A DNA stretch of 64,000 bases from assembly GCA_963969595.1 (NCBI GenBank), contig OZ018408.1, forward strand, positions 43,835,022-43,899,021. The letters run 5' to 3'. This stretch comes from Neckera pumila (taxonomy: Eukaryota > Streptophyta > Bryopsida > Hypnales > Neckeraceae). The position numbers and the translations under genes were made by a program. The notes under the pieces were generated by a model. The model was not told the DNA's origin. It did not search any database and saw only the letters and a list, made by a program, of their open reading frames with translations. Positions 35,656-47,729 of this stretch are shown piece by piece. Positions within the stretch are counted from its first letter, which is position 1. Each line of letters opens with the position of its first letter.

Positions 35656-36590
35656 TAGTTGTCCGTATAATACATATTAATCCCTAAACCCTTTAGTACC
35701 CAAGTATGATGGCATATAGTTGCCAAATTTTGGACATTTTGTTTGAAAACATGTACTATTGTTTGTAATTGAACTATTTATTTAATAAAATTAAAATATT
35801 GAAGTACACATATCCTAGGGATGCATGTAATACTACCAAAATTTTGAAAACATTGGACTATTCATCAATGATATCACAATGTTTGTATGAAAAGCATATC
35901 AAATGTAAATAAACTAGATTATTTAAAGTGTTGTGGTTGAATGAATAATACGTGTGAGGAAAGATTCTCAAAATCAATTGTAAATTGGGTTGGCTATGCA
36001 TGCACTTGACATCTCAAAAATGACATATAAGATTTAGGGACTACAGGGTTAGGTTAAAGAATGAAGATTTATCAAATATGTATTAATATAGTTGGGAATG
36101 TGTATATGCCATGGTCATATTCGTTAAATTGAGACAAAATGGACATTTTGAGACTTCAGTCCTATTATTTAAGACCTCTATTCTAACAAATAAAAAATTT
36201 ATGAACATATCAATCTTTATAAAATCAAAGGTTTGTGAATGTATTAACATATTCAAGTCTCAATTCACCAAAAAAATTCAATACCAAACACTTATTATCA
36301 TCTAAATGTAAAGTCAAAGATAATATGAGATTGCAAATTGTCTCATTTGAACGAATATGGCCTTTTATTGTCATGAAAAACACTATAGTATCTAGCAAAG
36401 CTTTGGTCTTATACAAATATTAGAATGGAACATTTTACAATGCTACAACACCAAGAAGGTTTCATCTAGCTGCAAGGTTTCAAGGAAAAGATGTTTGGAT
36501 GTCATTAGAGTCTACTAAGAACAAATGAATGAAAAATGTATAAAAGGTTGTGTACATGAGAGTATATATGATGGATCAAATCATGCATTA

Positions 36591-36678
36591 GAGGGGATTT
36601 AGATTGTTGATGTGGCAAAATTCCCATGTTCCCCAACATCTGGGAACTTATAGTCTTATTGAGGCCTAAAATCTCATC
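36591..36678. mobile_element. TA-flanked MITE, family F, short copy F2
   Basis: An 88-bp internally deleted copy. Its ends are GAGGGGATTTA and TAAAATCTCATC, with TA on both sides (36589-36590 and 36679-36680). It retains a GTTCCCCAACATCTGGGAAC-type inner hairpin. Confidence 0.6.
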
Positions 36679-36953
36679 TAATGACATAGCTTGCATTTAA
36701 TTTCTAAATGCACAAAGTGACCAAAAGTTGGAAATACTAGTATTCATCAATTTTTAACCACTAGTGTATTGCTAGGAAAATTTTAGCATCCTTTTTCAAC
36801 ACTAAAACATTATAATCTTGCAATTTATGTGGCCAAATGACTCTAAATTTGATTTCACATCATCTACAATATGTACATTACAAGATTTTGCACTTAATAT
36901 TTCTATACTTTAGTAACATTTAGACCTATAACACTTCAAAAGAAATGATGTCT

Positions 36954-38736
36954 TTAACCCCTAATGACCCAAGGAGGGTGTATTTTCGAAATGGACCAAA
37001 ACTACCAAGAACTTGAGCAAATTTTTTCTCACTTATTCTTGAAATAGGATAGAATATAACCATAGGATCTTACAATTCACACTCAGAGTGAGCACCTCAA
37101 AAAAATTTAAATTATTTGACTGCACAATTTAGGAGATATTTAAGTTTGAAGTTTTGTTTAAGTTGATGGAAATACAGGGCAACGGACTTTGAAGGAGCGT
37201 ATCTTTGTGATAATATTTCACAATGATGCCCTTTTATACTTAGTAAAAGATTAGAGAGTTGAGAATGTACATGTAAAATTTCACAACATTCTAAGCATTT
37301 TTCAATTCATAGTAGAGCTTGCAATGCATGGGGGTCACTAAATGAGAATAGTGTTGTAAAAAAAAAAATAGGATACATGTCTTCTCCTTGAATTCCTTAG
37401 ATCTTCCCTTTTTGAGGTGGGCAAGAATCTTATTGGTTAATTGACTTTTTTGTCTATGCCCAAACCGAACCCCAAAATATGAGCTATAAACTATACTACA
37501 TCACTTATCTTTGAAAATTTCCACAAGGTGGAGGTTGATTTTGGAATTTGATGAAACAATTGCCATTGGATTTATAACACAATCTATTTTTTAGATATGA
37601 GCTTTACTTTTAAAAAACTCAAAATTTGAGAACAATTAGCTCAAAAAGGAGGGGCAACAACCAAAACATGGTCACTACCCCCTGTTTTTTTTGCTGCTTG
37701 TTCTTAGAGTTGGAGTATTTTGAAAAATAAAATTTATTTCTAAAAAAATTACTGCAATAAAAATCCAATGGTGGTTGTTTCATCAAATTCCAACTTAAAC
37801 TCCATCTTGTGGAATTTTTCAAAGTTAAGTGGTGTACTATAGTTTACAACTCGTTTTTTTGTATTTGGTTTGGGCATGGATTAAAAAGTCAACCAACCAA
37901 TGTGCTTCTTGCCCACTCATAAAGGTCAAATCCACCTCAAGAAGGGCAGATTCTTAGAGGGGATTTGAGGCCTCTGGAGGGCTGTTTCAGGCCTATTCCT
38001 GTAGTTTGTTCCCTTGTTCTAAACCAGCAGTAATGCTGTCAGAATTTTTTTCAAACAAACAAACAAACAAACATTTCTTCCCCAAATATCATTTTGAGCA
38101 ATTTTTATTTATTTATTTTTAATGACGTGGCAAGGTCTCGACCACATCAGCTAGCAGTTATCCTGCGTTCCCGCAGTCTGGGAACGCAGGATAACTTGCA
38201 GTCTCTTAGAGGCCTCAAATCCCTTCTAATGCAAGGAGTTCAAGGAGAAGACAAATGTCCCATTCTTTTTTCTTTTGCAAACATTATTCAAATTTCAGTG
38301 ACCACCGTACATTGCAAGCTTGACCATGAATTGTAAAATTCTTGGAATGTTATGAAATTTTACATGTACATTCTCAACTCTCTTATCTTTCATTGAGCAT
38401 AAAAAAGGCATCATTTCAAAATATTTCACAAAGATATCACAAAAAAGGCATCATCTCACAAAGATATGCTCCTTCAAAGAGCGTTGCCCTATATTTCCAT
38501 TGACCCAAGAAAAAGTGCAAAATTAAATATCTCATAAACCGTGCGGTCAAATAACCAGAAATTTTTTGAGGTGCTCAATTTCAATGTTAAATTCAAGATC
38601 CTATGGTTACATTCTATTTGATCTCAAGAAAACATGAGCAAAAAAATTGCTTAAATTGTTGGCAGTTTTGGCACATTTTGAAAGACCCCCAACCCCACCC
38701 CACCCCACCCCACCCCTTTGGGTCATTACGGGTTAA
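36954..38736. mobile_element. TTAA-flanked foldback element G8 with nested MITE
   Basis: Ends TTAACCCCTAATGACCCAA and its complement before GGGTTAA. The whole element is a foldback: the left arm 36954-37580 is mirrored by the right arm from about 37740, and the right arm is enlarged by the nested TA MITE F3. Subterminal motifs mirror each other at 37056-37075 and 38594-38611. A CCCCA tract (38685-38717) expands the right end. Without the MITE the element would be about 1.5 kb. No coding frame. Confidence 0.75.
37957..38226. mobile_element. TA-flanked MITE, family F, copy F3, nested in a TTAA foldback
   Basis: A 270-bp element with ends GAGGGGATTTGAGG and CCTCAAATCCCTTC, bordered by TA. It sits in the right arm of the foldback 36954-38736. 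The left arm (near 37400) has the equivalent sequence without it. Its internal hairpin is TATCCTGCGTTCCC/GGGAACGCAGGATA (38159-38193). A short (AAAC)n tract is at 38056-38072. Confidence 0.85.
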
Positions 38737-39227
38737 ACCCAAAAATGCTAGGGACCCTTATGGGTTAATAATAAGAGAAGTAATGCCACATACATCCGGA
38801 GTTCAGTTCATTGGGCTTTGCTGTCTAGTGGAAAGATAGTGAATTCAAAGAACCTGAAACTTGACTTGCTTTCTTTGGTACTTACTAAGGCTTAGAATGC
38901 ATATCCTTTCCTCCTCAAGCATAGTGCCTGGTTTGATTTTATGGACATCTCCACAAGCAATTTATTTTTCCTTGTGAAATGGGTTTAGTGCATTACCGAT
39001 GTACCTGTACAATTTTTTTAATCCTTGGAAGTAAAAATAAGAATAAATTTGTTATGTTGGTTACCAACACACGTCATGTGAAATTTCCTTTTATTCCATG
39101 TGAATAGGCAAATCCAATATATTATTACAAGTGTCAGGCAAAATTGGCACCTCAGTCTCTGTTGATATTTATTTATTATTCCGAAAAACATAGTTTGGAT
39201 GATGCTAAACATAGAATTTTTTTGCTA

Positions 39228-39530
39228 ATAGAAATTTTTTTATGGAACAATTCTGAACTTTTGGCATCTAGTTTTAGAATCATTTTCTACCAACCTACTA
39301 CAACTAGGGTAGTTACCGACGATGCAACACAAATAATATTACTCAATTTTCCTAAACTTTTGGTCTCTATTTTTAGAATCATTTTTGCCAACCAACCCTA
39401 CAACTAGGGTAGTTACTGACGACGCAACACGAATAATAGTATTCAATTGCCCTAAACTTTTGGCATCTATTTCTGCCAACCTATTATAGAACTAGGGTAG
39501 TTACCGACGACGCACCACAAATAGTATATA
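39228..39530. repeat. Three-unit tandem repeat of about 90-100 bp
   Basis: CAACTAGGGTAGTTACCGAC recurs at about 39301, 39401 and 39489. Each is followed by GACGCAACAC-type sequence and preceded by AAACTTTTGGCATCTATTT. Non-coding. Confidence 0.8.
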
Positions 39531-40062
39531 CTTCCAATTCTTGTGGCGGCTGAAGCAGATTAAGTACACTGTAGCAACCTTGAGTACAACCTCCTTCCCT
39601 CCAATCCATGCCAATTTTAGCCAAGATGCCCCTTTTTCAAATTGCTTGTACAAAACTACCAAGGACTCACCCAGATGCACACAAACACCAAGAATCACAG
39701 ACATTCAAAGGTACATCACAAGTGCTAACGACCAGGCAGTATGTGGTTACATGCATGTTAACTTGGATTTTGTCCTCAGAGGAAGACATATGATAAGTTG
39801 ACATTTTCATGATTCTCAAAGCATGGCAAGCGCATAACTTAGTCGTTTGGAAAAGAATGGCAAAATTTAATAAAATAATCTTGGATTCACATACTGTAGC
39901 TGCACAACAGGTTCACCCAAATCTCCTTTTTAAATCAGAATCAGTGACGTGTTGTCATTGCCTCATTGGTTGAAACCCTAAGTAAGTGATATGGTTACAC
40001 GAAAATATTCACAATTTATTTTACACAGGAACGACGCTTCAGAGTGGCTATGGCATCAGCTT

Positions 40063-42023
40063 CTACACCTGTCCAACAACTAAGTTATACCAAACTGGAA
40101 TGTTAGTCAGAAACTCGGAGGATAAGCGGGAAGCATCTGGGGGTAAAAGCTGCCCTGGCAGTCGGTAGACTTGGTCAAGAGCCTCGCGCAAGACCTGCAG
40201 AAGGTCGGCTGAAGCATAATTCACTGTTGTAAGCTTAAATCATGCGAAAACGGTAAGGAAATGACGTTGGATGAGTCATCAGGGCTCAGACTCGGTCAAA
40301 TTTGATAAGTTCGATCCTGAGGCATCTCTCAAGTATGGTAGTTGCATGGAAAAATATATGAAAAACCTTGATTAGAATGTTATGGAATGCTATTGTGTAA
40401 AAACTCTTAGCAAACGACTCAAAAATCTTGCCAAGATCACCCAACACCAGAGTCTTGATGCCAATTCGTGTTGCACAATTAGTAACACCCTGGCTATGCT
40501 GAAACAGAGATTTTGCGCAAGCAAAAAAAAAGAGTTCGCCTGTTACATGAGATTCACTGACGTTTCCAACTAATTCAAACCTTGACTGTTCAAGGAAACA
40601 AGGAATTTAAGCATGTGTCTGTGTAAGCATGTGTCTGTTGTGAATCAGTTACTGGACAGAGGAGAATCGACACTTCATATACAGTACAAGTTCCCTTTTA
40701 TTGTGTTCACAAGGAACTTGCGACACTCAAAACATATTATTTTACCAGGCTCCAAGTGAGGTCTGAATCCGAGTTAAATTTAGGTTTCCCACTCGATCAG
40801 CATCTCACCGGAGTCACCGCCATGTCCACGAAGAAAACACCCAGCAAAGACTTCAAAGAAGCACAAATGGTACGTGAACCATTCGCACTAACAATTTAAC
40901 AACAAACTTAAGATCCCAAACAGAAACGTCTAAGAAATCGAGCTACTTGATGTGAACGGATCAAGCTCGTTCAAACTCACTTAAGTCGTGTGTTGCTACA
41001 AACATATAAGCAACATACACTGTCAATATAATCAGGTTGTGAAGCTGATTTCTCTCAGCTCCACCACACAAGGTGGACAACGCCTGTGAGCGTATCCAGC
41101 TTGTGCGTCTCTCTCAGCTATCATGTGGCAGAGTTTCGGCATCAGTTAATTGCCGAACTTTCTGGGGAAGACTCTCCAACCTTGGGGAGAATGTGGTTGC
41201 GCCCGAGCAAAGGCAAAGCTGCAAGGATGTCGTCAACGATGGCGCCAGAGTATCCGCCATGTCCATTAATAATGCCTTCTTCCAAGCGAGCAGCAGGAAG
41301 AAGTCTTTGTTGCTCTTCCAACATGTGAAGAATGCTTCTGTAAGATCATAAACAAGATCATAAGCATCAATATTGTCATAAAAATTAGAGATCTCCATAC
41401 TGAGTTTTTGGCAAGAATAGAAATAAGATCTCATGATCCTCAAAAAGTTCCAAGTTTCTGGAATTAAAATAATGAAACTTTGTGGCACGTACACAAACAA
41501 GATCTAACGGAAGTCTGGCAATATTTACTGAAAAAAGATAATAGCATCAAAACAGAACCATAGAATTTCACGATCTGCATAACGAGAATATTCGACAGAC
41601 ACAGAGATTAGACCATAAGTCTCAGACGAGGCCATAGAATTTTGCGATTTAAAGAACAGAAGTTTGAAGCGGAAACAGAAACAAGGACACACATATGCAT
41701 CAAGCAAGGCCATAAAAATCTGAGATCATCGTTTCACCGCCATCTCTACAAACTAAAGAGGGCGCCATCCTCACTCATCAGAGACTCAATTCAAAGAAAC
41801 AGCTAGAAATCCCTGAACAAAACAAGACACTCCAACAGATACTGAAATCCACGTCAGTTTCTACCAAATCAGGCTCTCCTTCATGTGTTGTTGCAGACGT
41901 AGAAACAACAGAAAACAACACGGCTTGTGAAGTTTGAGAAACGGAAACGGAAATGGAAACGGAAACATACCCAACCAGAGTTGGAAGCTCCTTAAGTTGG
42001 CGACTGAGGGACTCCATGCACAT
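40063..42023 (-). CDS. Probable multi-exon gene, unknown product (about 150 residues in this model)
   Basis: Not recognised. Tentative minus-strand exons: 42023-41971, 41337-41181, 41117-41065, 40498-40441 and 40194-40063. Phases match throughout (453 nt). The first junction is strong (gtatgt donor, ttacag acceptor) and joins MESLSRQLKELPTLVG to SILHMLEEQQRLLPAARLEEG. That exon continues GYSGAIVDDILAALPLLGRN. The fourth and fifth exons have good acceptors (tttcag, ctgcag) and read VQHELASRLW then VLREALDQVYRLPGQLLPPD and EFLTNIPVWYNLVVGQ. The third exon has weak borders and the intron before it is only 63 bp, so that part may be wrong. An additional upstream exon is possible, since a ctatacag acceptor lies just before the first ATG. 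An extra 3' exon is also possible. The plus strand of the same region has open frames, but they look like shadows. Confidence 0.5.
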
Positions 42024-43825
42024 AATGCAGTTCTGTATAGAAAAGTGTAACGAGCTATGGCATCCAAGTCGGCTTCAACAGTGAGAGAGACAGAAAGATC
42101 CAAGTGAAGTCGACAGAAAGGAGGAGCTAATCGTCCATGGATGCTTTATAGCTTGCTAATGAAAGATTAATAGCAAGTCTACGACAAGCCTCCAGGTACA
42201 TGGGAAATTCAGAACAGTCAACTAGACCTACAATTCAGGGGCCGCCCCTCTGCAAGTGGCAGACAGAGCCTGCAGCAGCTCTGTTCAATTACTTGAAAGT
42301 ACTGTACGATTGCCAGTCCTTTCTGTCTCACTTAAGTAGAAAAGGTTCAATCATTTGCACTACTTCGTACAACAGTTGCTTAGTACTGCAGAGGTTAAAC
42401 TTTTCACTATCCATAACGATTTGATGGGATTTGAGAAAGTTTAGACTCATCTAAGAGTGACTCTTCTCAGAGAGATTTCATGTGTTGAGCAATTACGCGC
42501 CGAAAAAAGCATATCCTTTGTCTTAGAATTTAACTCAGAGTGGAGGCACCAAGGGTAAGTTAGCACTCACTACAGTAGTTGTGTCTGTGTGGTGTGGTTA
42601 TGAGAACCAGTGTTTTTTTCTTATACTGTTAGACATAAAGTAAAGACTACTTAGTACCAACATGAGTGAGAGTTTTGTCTTCTTCTATTGGAAATGAATT
42701 TGACGACTACTTAGTACCACCATCAGTGATGCTGCATTTGGAAACTGGGATACCTTAATTCGTAGGCAGGGATAAGAATTATACACAACTTCCAATGGTT
42801 GCCTCAGTCATTGATAGGTCTTCAAACAGAGCAGAGGACCATGCTTTCACGTCCCCGGTCTTGCAAGTTTCTTGGCAGACCATATGAGAAGACTGAATCA
42901 AAGCATTGAAAGCGATGCACACCATATAATTCAACCTATCATTGAATTCTAGAGACTACTGCGGGCCAGGACGTGGAATAAGCACCCTAAAGAACACGTT
43001 TTAAGTCCACACTCTTATCTCATCACCTCGTCCATAGCACAAAGCCAGTATTGCTCTCCAAGGCATGCATAAACAACATTAAGAATTCCAAGAAAAAAAA
43101 AAAAAAAATCTCACTTAGTGTAAACATCATCAATGGCCTATCATAGTGCACGGTGATGAGATTGAGTCAGGTGCTGCAATGAGAGTCAGGAGCCAGGAAG
43201 CGACAATGAAGGACACGTTTCACTTCCGCCATGATCTCGGTGTTTCTCTTCCATTGGTGGTTGCAGGTGGACGTGCTGCAAGTTGCTGTGGAGTGGTCGT
43301 AGGGCATACATTTGTGATTAGTCATAATTTCTGCAGACTTTGAGGTGGGGTCTTGGACAACCACTTTCTTAATTCGCACCGCACCATGCTGGCCTCAGGA
43401 AAAGGTCGGTCCGGGAGTTCTTTTCTGTATGTGGTCAGTGTTGATGACAAGCATTTTTTTTTAATTTCAATATATGCAAGTGCACATAATTACGACCATC
43501 ATGTGAAAGTTTGCTTTTTTTGGTGGAGGTGTCATGCATTGACAACATTTATTCAAACCAAGTTCAGCTATGCACAGTTGTTCAGCATATGCGAATTTGG
43601 TTGGAGAGCCGCCAAATCTGAGTCTCAGACTCGAAAACTTTTGGCGACACTAGGACAGTCATATGAACCAAATTCTATGTGTATGGCAAGAGCGAATGTT
43701 TGTTTGTTGGAAGGTGGAAGTGCAAGTAGTGGATCAATGTAGTTGACGACATTTATTCGAAACAAAGTTTGATGTGTTTGACTATCCCCTGAAAAGAGAG
43801 GAACACTTCCTGCTCAATTAATTAG
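42024..43825. other. Region upstream of the 40-42 kb gene
   Basis: Probable 5' leader and promoter of the minus-strand gene in the first few hundred bases. No further gene supported; the 129-codon plus frame at 43353-43742 lacks motifs. Confidence 0.35.
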
Positions 43826-43845
43826 CCCCCCCCCCCCCCCCCCCC
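43826..43845. repeat. Poly(C) tract of 20
   Basis: Twenty consecutive C residues in AT-rich DNA. Could be a G-quadruplex/i-motif former or partly a length error of sequencing. Confidence 0.95.
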
Positions 43846-43959
43846 TCGCCAAAAAATTTAATAGCCATTGATCATTTTTGAAAAAAAATAAAAACACCCC
43901 CTTCCTTGTCGTTGATCCTGATACAAATATTATGATACCGTGCATATACCGTATGTATA

Positions 43960-44007
43960 CGGATACGGAAAACGGATACGGAAAATAGATATGGAAAAGG
44001 GATACGG
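43960..44007. repeat. GGATACGGAAAA short tandem repeat
   Basis: Four imperfect units of GGATACGGAAAA in a row. A related (GGAAAC)n run lies at about 41938-41967 within intron 1 of the 40-42 kb gene. Confidence 0.75.
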
Positions 44008-44087
44008 ATTATCCCATATCGATTGTCAAACGACTTCGTTTTCAAAAATACAAGATTGAGGGGGGTATTGGGATTTTGAGATTTTCC

Positions 44088-44168
44088 GATCAAATTATTT
44101 TTCAGAACATCCCACATCCCCCACCCCCACCACAAAATAAATGAGGGGTTTTGAAAAATAATTTGATC
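44088..44168. repeat. Hairpin of about 20-bp arms
   Basis: GATCAAATTATTTTTCA and its complement TGAAAAATAATTTGATC enclose a C-rich loop (CCCCCACCCCCACC). It may be a small MITE or the core of one; no target duplication seen. Confidence 0.5.
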
Positions 44169-45114
44169 TGGAACTTGTTCCTCACTATCTATCTGTTCAA
44201 AATACAGGTACATTACAGGACAATGATGTGGAAATGTTGTGAAAATCTCAGTCATAGACCAAATGGTTAACAACATTCATTTGGACCCATTCAAAGGGGA
44301 ATTTTGCTTGGCATGTGCAAAATTGGTTAAAAGGTGGAAGTCTGAGCCTTAGACCAAACCATGGCATACATGCACTAAGCTAATGCATTTAATTGGGACC
44401 TGTTTTGAACAATGACCCCTACATAAAATGTATAACCTCTAAAATTCATGAAAGCTCATGGTCAGTTTTGGATACAATTATTTTTAACACATTGAAGATT
44501 TAAGGTAGGATGCTCTTAAAGCGAGGATAGGATCCTACCTTAATAAGGTAGGATGACTGTTTAAGGGTTGGTCCACCTTTCTTGTAGATTTGCATGAGTA
44601 GAAATATTTTTTCACTCATTTTTTAAAGTAAGAAAAATGGATGCCAAATATAACACAAGTGGTTTCATATTTTTTGAAGCATTTTTTAATTAGTTTTGAA
44701 TTTCCTAAAATTTCTGTAGTAGGTACCTATTTGTGACCCTAGGTCTTCCAAAATGCATCCACTTATAACTTTTAAAGTGATTTGAGGAAACCAAGGCCAA
44801 TGAATGGCTCTTGCAATAAAGACTACTTTTACGGATTCAATCAATGACTAAAGTGGTCCATTTGAAGACCACCTCATATCCATTATGTACCATTTTATAG
44901 GGTTGATTTGAAGAAGCCCGTCACTTTTAGAGCAGACTACTTTATAACTTATTCATATGTTGTCTTAAAAATGTACTCTCAAAAATATTATAGAATCTTT
45001 TTTGACTAACAACAAGACTCAACAAAAACATTTGCAATTCAAGGATAGGAACAGTGTTTAAAACTTTATTTGGACAATTTTACCTGTAGTTACCTTAAGT
45101 TATTGCAAAATGAA

Positions 45115-45730
45115 GCTTTGGCACTGCGTTTGTGACAATGTTTCAGTACCGGTCTTTCATGCAATCACCCTACAATAATAGAAAGTGAAAAAGTTTTCAA
45201 GAATCTGTAAAAGAAGTAGGTTTTTACTACATAAGGAGTCCCCAAAGTTAATGATTTGGAGCTGAAATTTCTATGGTCTATTCCCATAGTAGGAACTCAT
45301 GTTTCTACCAAAGGGCATTAAAAAGTATTTTATTTTATATCCTCTACATCCATGCAAAGAGGCCTCTCTTGCGCACGCAATTCTGAACATTGAAGATGGT
45401 TTTAGGATCAATTTTTTGGTGAAATCTCTTTACCCTATATTCTTCTCAAATGGCGTTTTTCAGTTGTTTTTTAAATTACTTTTCCTATTTTTTACAAATT
45501 AAAATGTTAAAATATGTATTTTCTTGCAATTTTGCACTTTTCTAGTTCTCCTAGTTAGGCAATTTTTTTTGCTTTTCCTTCATAGGATATCTTCTTCTTA
45601 TAGGTGTATACATTTCTCATATTTTTTATATTTTCTTAAAAATGTTTTTCTATTTTTATAGTACTCCCGAAAAAATGACTGAAAACGGCCAAAATGGAAC
45701 AAAAACGGAAGGTCATTCTTGCAATGACCC
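45115..45730 (+). repeat. Dispersed repeat family H, copy 3
   Basis: Runs from GTACCGGTCTTTCATGCAAT (45146) to GGTCATTCTTGCAATGACCC (about 45709). Contains the partly conserved frame MFLPKGIKKYFILY with CKEASL and NIEDGF. The same frame is kept in copy 2, suggesting an ancestral coding segment of an element I cannot name. Confidence 0.5.
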
Positions 45731-46125
45731 TGTAGCCAATTATTTGCAGCTTTAATTAACCTTTTACACCTCAAATCATTTTTAAGTGTATGTACATTAA
45801 TTTTTGTTTATATACCAAGTGCCATTTTTTATTTTACTTCAGTTTCATCATGTTGTCCATAGCAAAACTTACCTTTTTAAGCTTCAAGCATTAATTTGAG
45901 TGAATGAGAAATCATTTGGGCAAAATATTGCCCTAAAACATTAAGTTCGTCATCTAGAATATGGAAATTAAGCACTTAGGGGTCAACCGTCTTCAAATAT
46001 GTTGTGCTCTAATAAATATTTACAGAGTTGTCTAATGTGACTTCACACAAAAAGTTTTGACAAGGTAATTTTTTTTCCTAGTTCTCATACGTTCCATACT
46101 TTTTATAAATAAAATATCTTCATAT

Positions 46126-47167
46126 TTAACCCTTAAAGGACCAGCATATATTTTTTGACAATATAGCAATTTTGGACAAGCTGGTGTGAATGAGGATTTG
46201 CAAATTTTTGGCCAAAAATTTGATAGAAGGTGTGGACAAAGAGTGTCTTTCATGTGCACAAAATTTCATGACATTTAGAAATATAAATCAAAAGTTATGG
46301 CCTAAAATGTTAATTTTTTTTGTAAGTGGGCAATCTAGGCAGTTAAAAAAAAATCACCTTTTCCATTAATTTTTTTATTTTTTTATTTTCTAGATTTATA
46401 TGAACGTGGAAAGTTTTGAATCATTCCATTTCAATCAATGAGTCCAAAGTTATGAGGAATTTTAGTTTGCGGGTAGTAATGGATTCTCTACTCTAAAATA
46501 ATCTTTGAAGTTGTCTATTTAACTCAATTTTTTGAATTTTTTGAAAAAATAAAATCATCAGATGAAGATTGTTTATTACAACATTACAACCATTGGGATT
46601 GGCATTTTTGAATTCCACAATTAAATCCTTAAAAATTAGTATTTTGAATCATTCTCTACTTCTTTCTACTTACAATTTTTTCCTATATGTTGTACAATTT
46701 CAATGATCTAAAGTTTTTCAAGCATGTAGTCAACTTGCCTTGAAGAATGAATCCAAAAAAGCACCACCATTTTCAACATTTTTTCATACACATGTAAGCT
46801 TGTAAAGTGCAACTACCCTATTTTTTTGCAGGGCCGAAAAAAGAGTTTCTATGAATTCAAACGCTAATATCTTGCAATCCACGTGGTGGAAATTTCTGAA
46901 ATTTTTTCCGCATGTTCTCAAATCAGCATGTACAAGATCCTACGGTTACATGTGTCCAAAAATGTTTTTTTTCCAAAATTTGACACTTGTCCTAGAAACG
47001 AAAATTTTGGAGCGTTTTTGGTGAAAACTTTTTGAATTCATCATAGAAATCTTGGCTTAATTAGTAAGTTGAAAAGGCTCTTTCCACCCAAATTTTTGCA
47101 TTACAAAGCGGCCACTTTTGGGGTTCAATTTTATCCTAATACATAATCATGGAACTTTAGGGGTTAA
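46126..47167. mobile_element. TTAA-flanked piggyBac-like element G4
   Basis: 1,042 bp. Ends TTAACCCTTAAAGGACC and ACTTTAGGGGTTAA. Body like G1 and G2, with about 100 extra bp just inside the right end (about 47030-47140). Subterminal motif at 46932-46954. Confidence 0.75.
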
Positions 47168-47729
47168 TGATTAGACAAATTTTAGGTTACTTCTTATATA
47201 AAAAAAATTTGACAATTCCCTTTTACTCTATTCTTGAGAAACAGTAAATTAAAACTAGATAACAGAATTGTGTGAATTTCAATTCATCATTTTTGATCCC
47301 TAAAATTATTTGTTGTCATTTTTTAGCAGTATTCAAATGTCTTCAAAAACCTAATTTCAATGTAAAATTGATACCGTTTTTCCATGGTAATATTCTCTGT
47401 TCATTAAAGTACTTGTGTACAGGATTATAGATGTTAAATTGTATTTCAAGAGAAGCTATATAGAGTAGCCACGGAATCTTTACAATGACTAAAGACCATG
47501 ACTTCAGTTATCTTATTAGAGGGAATAAAAAGGTAGTTGGTTAAGGTTTGCCTTCATAAACAACAGTTGATCAAGGCTTAAAATGAATGAAAAAAATGAC
47601 ATGAAATCCCTGATAGAATCTTGTGCAATCTTTAACAAAAAATTGCTTTTGAAATTTTTTTTGTTTGAAAAAAAATAACAAAATAAAGCTTCCCAAATCT
47701 AGTTTCTACTTTCTATTCTACTTGAAAAC

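Noticed and set aside
39501..39704. Minus-strand frame reading LVVLYKQFEKGASWLKLAW as a further exon of the 40-42 kb gene
   Set aside because: No acceptor gives the phase needed after the last accepted exon.
40824..40871. Plus-strand possible first exon MSTKKTPSKDFKEAQM followed by gtacgt
   Set aside because: Good start context and donor, but no downstream exon could be joined. The minus strand of the same stretch is also bounded by plausible splice sites. Left open.
41073..41351. Plus-strand open frames opposite the 40-42 kb gene
   Set aside because: They mirror the minus-strand exon LEEQQRLLPAARLEEG; the minus reading has phase-matched splice partners.
43872..44276. 134-codon minus-strand frame
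   Set aside because: Runs across a short tandem repeat and a hairpin with a C-rich loop; no motif.
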